DNA from: Parachlorella kessleri
Lineage: Eukaryota > Chlorophyta > Trebouxiophyceae > Chlorellales > Chlorellaceae
DNA: 64,000 bases
Direction of reading: 5' to 3'
Assembly (NCBI GenBank): GCA_001598975.1
Contig: BBXU01000619.1
Span: 1 to 64,000 of the forward strand
Both the position numbers and the translations under genes were made by a program. Below are positions 57,201-64,000 of the stretch, piece after piece. The notes beneath the pieces were generated by a model, which saw only the letters and a list, made by a program, of their open reading frames with translations, ran no database searches and was not told the origin of the DNA. Position 1 is the first letter of the stretch. Every line of letters starts with the position of its first letter.

Positions 57201-60200
57201 AAGGCTCTGCGCATGGGGAAGCCTGCCTCCCAGATGGTTGCGCTAAATGCCCAGGGCTTCAGCTTCCCGGTGAGTACCACGGTAACCCCCTGTCGGTGCC
57301 GCTACAGACAATCAGCGCACCTGCAGCAACAAAGGCTTTGCGTGTTGCACTCCATGCCGCCAGCACCTCTGGGAACGTCAAGTGACTCCTTTGGCACACG
57401 TGTGCATGCAGGTCAGCCTGGCCATCAAGCAGCTGCAGAGGGGCCATGCCCAGGCCTTCATGGGCATCTTCAAGCCGGCAAGTGGTGCAGCTGTGCGCAC
57501 TGCAGACATGTGCTGCAGCCTGACAGGGAGCACCTGTCCCATAGATAAGAGACTAGAGCTCTCGAGAGGTCCCTGGCTGACTCCCATGCGATTCCAATCC
57601 ATCATGCAGGTTCATGAGGACATCCGCGTGGCGGTCCTCTGGCTTAACAGTGCAGGGAATATCTTGGCTTTGAACCGAGGTGAGAACCTTGAGCCGCCCG
57701 GGAGTCTGATTGCCACTTGGCCTTCTACTCCAGCGCACAGCAGGGGAAGGGAAGGTGACAGGCTTCCCATCCAAGGGCCACTTGGCCACAATATAGGACC
57801 AGGTGCAGGGCAAGTGCCTCTCCGCTACACCCTGTCAACCGTTGTTGATGCCAGACATCATATGTTGTCATTCAGGCTTCCATGATGTGTGCGGGTATTC
57901 CCTGGCTGACATCCGAGGCGAGGCGGTGGGCAGCCTGGGCACAGACGAGGGCATGGGGAAGCGCTTCAAGCACATCTCGGAGCTGCTAAGAGACTGGCAT
58001 TATAACACTGCGGAGCTTGAGACCACCAGGCACACCTTCGAGGTGTGTGATTGCCAGCTGGGTATCTGTGGGTTTGCGACATGCACACCAGGAGTGCCAG
58101 GACATCGGGTGCGCTCTCAGCAGCAGGCATAAGATTTAGCACAAGTGTGCTTTGCCCTCATCACCGGCCTCACCAGCACACGTAGTGTGTAAGCTCGCTG
58201 CTGCTTGCCGCAGGTGTCTCTGAGACACAAGTACGGTGCAGCTGTCCCCGTGTCCGGCTCTGCCAGCTTTGCTGGGACGGAGAGCGTCCGCCTCATGTAA
58301 GTTTAGTGGTTAGCAGCAATTGACAAGGAACACTGGTGAGCTGCGCCTAGTTTGTGTATCTAGGGAGTGAGGTAAACTTGAATGCAACCCCAAGCGAGAG
58401 TAGGAAGCTGAAGTGGCTGTGTGTGTGCAGAGTGCTGAGGTTTGTGCGTGACGAGCGTGTGGAGAAGCTAGGCCTGGTCTCACTCACCCCGGCCGGCCAA
58501 GTGGTGTATGTGAACGCCTCCATGGAGACTATGCTGGGCTATGAGCCAGGCGAGCCAACCTCGTACTGCTGACTGCTGGCTTGCTGGCAGGATCGCACCC
58601 TTTAGCAGGCCAACCTCGTACTGCTGAGTGCTGGCTGGCTGGCAGGATCGCACCCTTAGCAGGCCAACCTCGTACTGCTGACTGCTGGCTGGCTGGCAGG
58701 ATTGCACCCTTTGGCAGGGTGGTCTCTTCTCCAATACTGTGGTTGCGGCACTCGCGCCTGTTGTGCTTATGCAACGCGTCTGACAACATTGGGAGCCTGG
58801 TTTGCACCCATGAGGCGGTAATGGCGTCCTTGGCGGTGACAATGCTGCAGTATGCTTCCTGTAGGCTCCCTGGCCAGCAAGAAGCTAACCATCAAGGACC
58901 TTGTGCGGCCGCCATATTCCCAGCTAGGCGTTCGCTGGATGCAGCAGGCTGGGCAGAGTTCTGATACCAGCGCCATGGTACGCTGAAGCGACTGTTATTC
59001 CAACCCTAGCACTGAAATCTCTCTTATCTGCTGATCCCTGGGTTGAATGAGGTGGGTTTTCTCCGGCGGGCTTGCCTGTATTATGTACACTGGAAAACCT
59101 GGTCTTCATGGCCTCATCCTCGTATGGATGCAGGCATTAACCTCCTGCCGCACGGGGCGCATCGTGCTGCTCTCAGGCCGCAACAACAAGCAAATGCCTG
59201 TGCGGCTGCAAGTTGTGGAAGCCCAGGTGGGAGCTGCCTCTTGCTGCCTTGACCTCTCTGCCTGGAACTCCTTTCACGCAGGTTTATATCATGTGCATGA
59301 GCAGCTTTGTTGCCCACATCGCTATTCTCCATCTCTGCTTATTGCGAATTTTCTGTTATCTTAGGCGCCTGCCTCCCACAAGATGACCTTTCGTTGCTGC
59401 ATGCAGGTCGGCACGGTGTCCTGTTTCACAGCCACTGCTACTGAGGTGGAGGTGCCAGAGGCAGATGCCTGGGGAGGTGGGGACACGAAGGTACGTATAT
59501 GGGAAGGCAGTGACGCGCACAGCTTTCTTTGCACCATTTATCACATGTACTGCTGCGCGCAGCTTGAACATGTGACCCAGACCTGCAGGTTCCCTTTGAC
59601 TCCAGCAATCTGAAGAAATCATAAGTAATCTCACCTTGCTGCTGCAGGATGTGTGGAACAACAGCAAGCGGATGCTGCTGTTGGTACATGCAGACGGCAG
59701 GGTGCTGGCGGTTAGAGCTGATCCCACCACAGCACTGCAAGGGTTTGGCCAGGTGGATCCCCGCCTGCCAGGATTCTGCATGTGCTTGCTGCAGTCCAGA
59801 CTTTTCAGCCCACCCAGGCTTGCCATGCCCCCACTTACTAGTGATGACATCATGTTACGGCTCTCACCTGCAGGACATAGCTGAGCTTAGTGGCAAGTAT
59901 GTCACTGAAGTAATACAAGACTTTGACAAGCCTGCTGGCTTTCAGCATGAGTGGCCGTCAGGGCCCCAGCTGCTGTCCAGGCTTGCGGATGAGACTGCCA
60001 GGATACAAGGCAAGTTGTGTGCAGTGGACGCTCCAGGTCTTCTGGAGCCTTTATTATGGCAGAAGGTGATCCAATGACCTACATTTGGCAACCGGCGAGC
60101 TGCGGAACGCTCATGCCCACTGTCTGGTGTTTGACTCGCCTTTGAATGATGCAGTTGCACGAGGCGCTGCCTCTTTCCGTGTGGACCTCATCCCCAGCAC

Positions 60201-63200
60201 TGCAGCTGCCAAGCAGTTTAAGCGAGGCAGCAAAGGAGCCGGCATGTCAGCGACCGCCATTCCTTGCCGCATGGCTGTGCTGTCGGTGAGGCCGGTGCAG
60301 CTGTGACTACTGGACCGCTCCGCCCGACCTTAAGTACCTGATCAATGTGGATCACTCCTAGGCCAGGAAGAGAGGACGCGAGTAAGGATGTGACACCATG
60401 ACCTGCCGCTAAGAATCTGCCACTCCTCCCAGCTTTTCTTTGCTGATGTGCAGGCCGGTGACGCTGACCTGGACCTTCAAGGGGTATGCTTCTTGTCCAA
60501 GATGCACACATGAAATGCACTCTCACACTGATGCAGATGCATGTATGGCATGCATGTTCGCATGGCCTCGTTGTTCTGCCTGTCTGAGCAAGACGCCTGC
60601 TTGTCATGACTGCCCCTTCTCAGCACCCTGCAGTTGGTGGGCGAGGGTACCGTCAAGGAAGAGGATGTCGCCGATGGTGAGCGAAGGCCTTGGGCTGGTA
60701 GTTGCTGTCGCGAACAGTGCTGCTGTACTGTTGTAAGAGCTGAAGGGTAGACTGGAAGGGATCTGGCATATACCTTTCTTTCCCTGCACATTTCTTTGTC
60801 CATTGGTGATTTTCAGTCGTCATGCGTATGCATATCTGCGTTGTTGCAGGAGGCCATCTGTACGTGGTGAAGCTGCGGCAGGACAGCATGCTGGAAGCGG
60901 TCTTGGAGATTGACTCGCACCTGAAAATCAAGGCAGCAGGTGCAGATGTCTTCAGGAGATTTTCTGGCTGCTGAGTATGCAAATAGCAAGCCCAGTACTA
61001 GTGCTGTCCTGCATGCATGGTGATTGTGGTTCATATCTCTTCACCTGCCCTGGCCGAACCCTGGGTCCCGCTGCGCTTGCCACTGCCACCTCAATGACCT
61101 GGTGGCAGTGCAGCATGACTGAAATTGCTCCCTGGCGCAGATGTGGAAAGCACTTACTTGTTTGGCACCAACGCCTTGAAGGGCCACACTATCACACGTT
61201 TCATCAACCATCCAGGCAGGTTTCATGTGATGTTGGACAGCCAGACCGCCTGTGTTGCGTGTGTGAGCCAGGAAAGTTTTGACAGGCCTGGAGCAATATC
61301 TGCATTAGGAAGCGTGTAGTGCTGAGATGGTGTCGAGAAGCTTCTATCTTCGTCGTTGCCCTTTGCAGCAGGACCTGGCAGCAGAGCTTCAAGGGCGGAG
61401 GACTTTCTGGCTGTGAAGCGTACGCAGCTCAAGCGCGGCGGCGACCAGGCTGTGGGGGAAAAGCTGGAGTTGGAGGCACTGCATGTGAGCAGCATTCGCA
61501 CCTTGGCTCCCAAATGTTTTAGTAGGCAGGGTAAACAAGCAGCTGTGTCATTGCAACCAGCTCAATCCGGTGTAGATCAACCCCGTAGCCTCACCGCCGG
61601 ATGTCAGTCCACCAGTGGGCTTAGCACTAGGTTGCTGAGCGGAGCGTTGGGGTGTCTGGTTGCAGGCGGATGGATTTCGGATGCTAATCCATGTGCAGGG
61701 TGCAGACAAACATGGTGACGGAAGCAGGCAAGTCACGGTTGCAGCCGCACGGTTGCAGCACTGTGCTTGTGCAGTTTTTTCTCTGGCTTGGGGTCAAGCT
61801 TGGTTCAGGCTGTCCATGTGCCGCATTGATGTGCCCTGCTACCAGGTGGGTGGTGCGGGTGACAGTGCACCCCGCTCAGCCAATATCATGGGTCCGGCCC
61901 AGCCTGCTGGAAGCGCTGAGCCGCTGCGGAGCCGCCGCCGCAGCAGCCTCACCCAAGAGCAGCCGCAGCAACTCTCCAGAGCCAGAGGATTCCCCGTGAG
62001 TATCCATGCGCTCTGCAGTAGCGTGGCCAATATCAACCTGACCTGCATATGGTGTGGTACTTGCAAGACCGCACGGCACCAGTAGTCCCAGTGCAAGTGT
62101 TCCACATCGTACTGGCCTGTGCGCATCATACTGGCATGTGCAGTGAGCTGGCTTCTACATTGCCCTGGTACTGACGCGATAGGTATCGAACAACAAGTGA
62201 CCAGCCCTCCTCCTGTGACCTCCCCAAGCCCTAGTGCTGGCTGCAGAATTGCTGCCATCACCCGCCTAGGGGCAGCAGGCAAGGCTCAGTTAGGTGTGTG
62301 GTTGCCATTAAAAGTCTTCCCTGAAATGCTGTAGCTGAGGGCAAACTGTGCCGCTGCCAGTAGAACCTCTCTTCGTGACTGGATATTGCAACTGAGCAAA
62401 ATCTCTAAACTGCGTACCTGCAGCCGATGGCCGCTCGGAACACTCGATGGAGGATGGCACTTCCAACCATGATGGCGCTTCTTCTGTCGGTCCTGAGGTG
62501 CGTGCTGTGGACAAAGCCCAGTGGTGATCCGTGTGCAGTCATTGCTGCGCTGCAGTGACTGGAGCTTCTTAGCCACCAACTGTGGTCAGTACACCGCCAG
62601 TCTATTGGGCTGCTGCTCCTAAATGAACGCAGGAGAACTAGATGCGTGGCAGCGGCGGTGACTACCAGCGGGCCAAGCGCCTCCGCAAGCTGAGCAAGCT
62701 GCTGACCTCCCCAGAGGCACAGAAGACGGTCCGAATTTTGGCAAGGTACTGGCTTGCCCACATACTGGACTGGTCCCCTGAATGAATACATAAACAAATA
62801 CGCCCAGGCCTCGCCGCCCAGCCGTACCTGGGCGCCGAGTGATGCCCTGTGGTCACCGGCCAGGGGCGTGGGTTTAGGGAGCCCCATCGGTTGTACCTCA
62901 TATATGCATGTATATAGGCATGTAGCCCACAAGGTGGCCTCAGGCGCTACCGGGACTGGTCCCCTGCTTCCGCCAGAAATCTGTTGAGCTGAGCACTGCC
63001 TATGTTCCTGCAGGGCTTCCGCAGCGATATGTTGCCTGCTTCTGGGTGTGCATGCCCTCTTCTGCGCCTTGACCATCAAGGGCATAGAAAGGCAAGACAG
63101 TTTTTTCACAGAGGTAGTAGAGGCGGGAACGGCATTGATCAGCATCAGCAAGGTAACTGAAAAGTGCAGCTTCTCGAAGCTGTCCCATTCGGATGCTCTT

Positions 63201-64000
63201 CTACTGCATCGTTGGCAGGTGCAACTCATTACAGCTTGCTTGTTACGTTGGAAATATCGGCACTAACATGCGTCATGCTGCAGATGATGACTGTCATGCG
63301 CGTCCTTGTTTCGAGCACAGACGCGACCAATCACCACAGCTTGCGATACACAGGTGGGTGATCCTGAGCTGGGAATTGTTGCTTGCTAGTGTGACACGCA
63401 ACAAACATCCTCCCCCCACACATACTACATTATTTAACCTGCCACCATGCTTTCCACCCTGCAGACCCGGCACTGGCAGCAAACCTTCTACAGTATTATG
63501 AACCCTTAATGGACGTGAAGGTAGTGATTTAAGCACTTGCTCCTGTTTGCCTGGTTTTTACCATGTCCTGTTGCTTTGGCTGTTAAGTGGCAGCATTTCC
63601 AATCGCACCAGGCAGCTTGCTGACTGCTCAGGTGATTCCTGCAGGCAGCTACCTTGGAAGTGATGCTGAGGGATGTCTTGTTTGGGAGCAATCGCAACAA
63701 GCTGGCCATGCCACCCACGGACGAACAGCAGCTGCTTTTCCTCAGCACCGCGGGCGGCATTGTGGTCAAGCAGCTGTCAAGGTGCGCTGCTGTTTGCATA
63801 CAATTGCATGGCAGTGTTGAGTGAGGAAGCAGTCAGGGTTGTTGGCAGAGGCTTTTGTGTCTGTTTCCTGTTAGCCCCTGGTCTGTTTGTAAGTACGGTC
63901 AGTTCCTCCTGTCCTGCAGGCAGTATAACTCCTCACTGTGGGACTTGTCTCAACGTTTCCTCGTCGCTGGTCGCCTGGTTGCGTCAAAAGCAGCAACCCC
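51923..64000 (+). CDS. TmcB-like multi-membrane PAS protein, gene B (partial)
   Basis: Paralogue of gene A with the same block order, running off the right edge. I identified 47 exons whose phases agree, except for one unresolved join between 61995 and 62424 where an extra small exon is needed. N-terminal membrane block 51923-54248, TmcB-type repeats 54522-56443, PAS modules 56690-61484, linker 61666-62745, second membrane/ectodomain block 63014-64000. The 5' exon is not resolved and the C-terminal membrane block lies outside the window. About seven introns use GC donors (after 55092, 55919, 57477, 58549, 60009, 61215 and 61727). Similarity to gene A is in layout and motifs; the sequences are well diverged, so the duplication is old. 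Function is inferred to be membrane-bound sensing; no kinase or cyclase is seen. Confidence 0.88.
54522..56443 (+). other. Gene B: TmcB-type helical repeats
   Basis: Exons 54522-54602, 54729-54798, 54995-55092, 55249-55322, 55532-55601, 55758-55919, 56095-56258 and 56371-56443. Motifs: AGLAQFPESAYLTLAYSSFL, LMEVHRQALRANRTFWRLVV, MDRYPNSPKLLQAYALYLES, SRYRVEADRLEMETNK. The introns after 55092 (GCAAGC) and 55919 (GCAAGA) are GC-AG. The last exon is an acidic, Gly/Ser-rich spacer before PAS 1. Confidence 0.85.
56690..61484 (+). other. Gene B: about five PAS modules
   Basis: Exons 56690-56726, 56858-56986, 57199-57269, 57412-57477, 57610-57679, 57876-58042, 58214-58296, 58431-58549, 58865-58977, 59134-59226, 59407-59490, 59648-59752, 59874-60009, 60155-60285, 60454-60483, 60634-60676, 60850-60939, 61141-61215 and 61369-61484. 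PAS 1: VVVSNAGGIVQFVNKKALEL, FGYKQGELEGKNVRVLMPPP. PAS 2: VAVLWLNSAGNILALNRGFH, DVCGYSLADIRGEAVG. PAS 3: LGLVSLTPAGQVVYVNASME, TMLGYEPG. PAS 4 (degenerate): MLLLVHADGRVLAV. PAS 5: AVLEIDSHLKIKAADVESTY, LFGTNALKG. The 30-nt exon at 60454 is the weakest. Confidence 0.8.
58554..58717 (+). repeat. Three tandem copies of a 55-bp unit in a gene B intron
   Basis: Units start with GCCAACCTCGTACTGCTGA at 58554, 58609 and 58663 (periods 55 and 54) and contain GCTGGCTGGCAGGATCGCAC. The array begins 4 nt after the proposed GC donor at 58550. Confidence 0.85.
61666..62745 (+). other. Gene B: linker and juxtamembrane helix
   Basis: Exons 61666-61727, 61809-61995, 62424-62497 and 62642-62745. Short Ser/Arg-rich segments (LRSRRRSSLTQEQPQQ) and an acidic stretch (EHSMEDGTSNHDGASS), then the basic helix DYQRAKRLRKLSKLL matching gene A. 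One additional nucleotide of coding phase is missing between 61995 and 62424, so a small exon there has been overlooked or one boundary is wrong. Confidence 0.6.
62779..62900 (-). repeat. Family 1 element copy in a gene B intron
   Basis: Tail ATAAACAAATA, then CGCCCAGGCCTCGCCGCCCA, loop GCCGTAC, CTGGGCGCCGAGTGATGCCC and head CCAGGGGCGTGGGTTTAGGG. The stem is the CTCGCCGCCCAG/CTGGGCGCCGAG variant, also found at 40427. Confidence 0.8.
63014..64000 (+). other. Gene B: second membrane span and ectodomain, cut by window end
   Basis: Exons 63014-63152, 63284-63353, 63465-63520, 63645-63781 and 63920 to the edge. One span (ICCLLLGVHALFCALTI) is followed by FFTEVVEAGTALISIS, VMRVLVSSTDATNHHSLRY, NLLQYYEPLMDVK and LSTAGGIVVKQLSR. 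It aligns in order with gene A exons 42-48. Confidence 0.8.

Noticed and set aside
58554..58717. CRISPR-like array
   Set aside because: Units are contiguous tandem copies without unique spacers, in an intron of a nuclear gene.

Overview
The window is nuclear DNA of a chlamydomonadalean (volvocine-type) green alga. The signs are very intron-rich genes with short GT-AG introns, GC-rich third codon positions, Ala/Gln/Ser low-complexity inserts, TGTAA-type poly(A) signals, an algal RWP-RK regulator, and large multi-membrane PAS proteins of the tiny-macrocysts (TmcB-like) type. The species cannot be fixed from the sequence. All exon boundaries were read by eye from splice signals, reading phase and protein similarity.

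Left part (1-12.2 kb, minus strand). The first ~3.6 kb show nothing I can call. An RWP-RK transcription factor gene follows (3722-6192), then a complete 10-exon UAP56/Sub2-type DECD-box RNA helicase (7574-12166). The helicase start faces a plus-strand gene across a 311-bp divergent promoter region.

Middle part (12.5-30 kb, plus strand). A small coiled-coil protein (12478-13813) is followed by a mitochondrial MAM33/p32 protein (14450-17288), whose fifth exon is preceded by two exact 100-bp duplications creating two in-frame mini-exons. Next come a PDRG1/prefoldin-like protein (18220-18887), an F-box/LRR protein of about 1097 aa (19018-24821), and a secreted protein with an eight-cysteine, lipid-transfer-like spacing (25628-27463). 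A doubtful two-exon ORF (28807-29778) abuts a decayed LINE endonuclease fragment on the minus strand (29773-30063).

Right part (30.5-64 kb, plus strand). Two giant paralogous genes lie in tandem. Gene A (30556-50231) assembles into 62 exons and exactly 2205 codons. Gene B (51923 to beyond the window) repeats the same layout: N-terminal multi-pass membrane block, TmcB-type helical repeats, about five PAS modules, low-complexity linker, and a second membrane/ectodomain block. Their introns carry copies of two SINE-like families, several simple or tandem repeats, and an unusually high share of GC-AG introns. The layout suggests membrane-bound sensory proteins in an expanding family; ligand and output are unknown.
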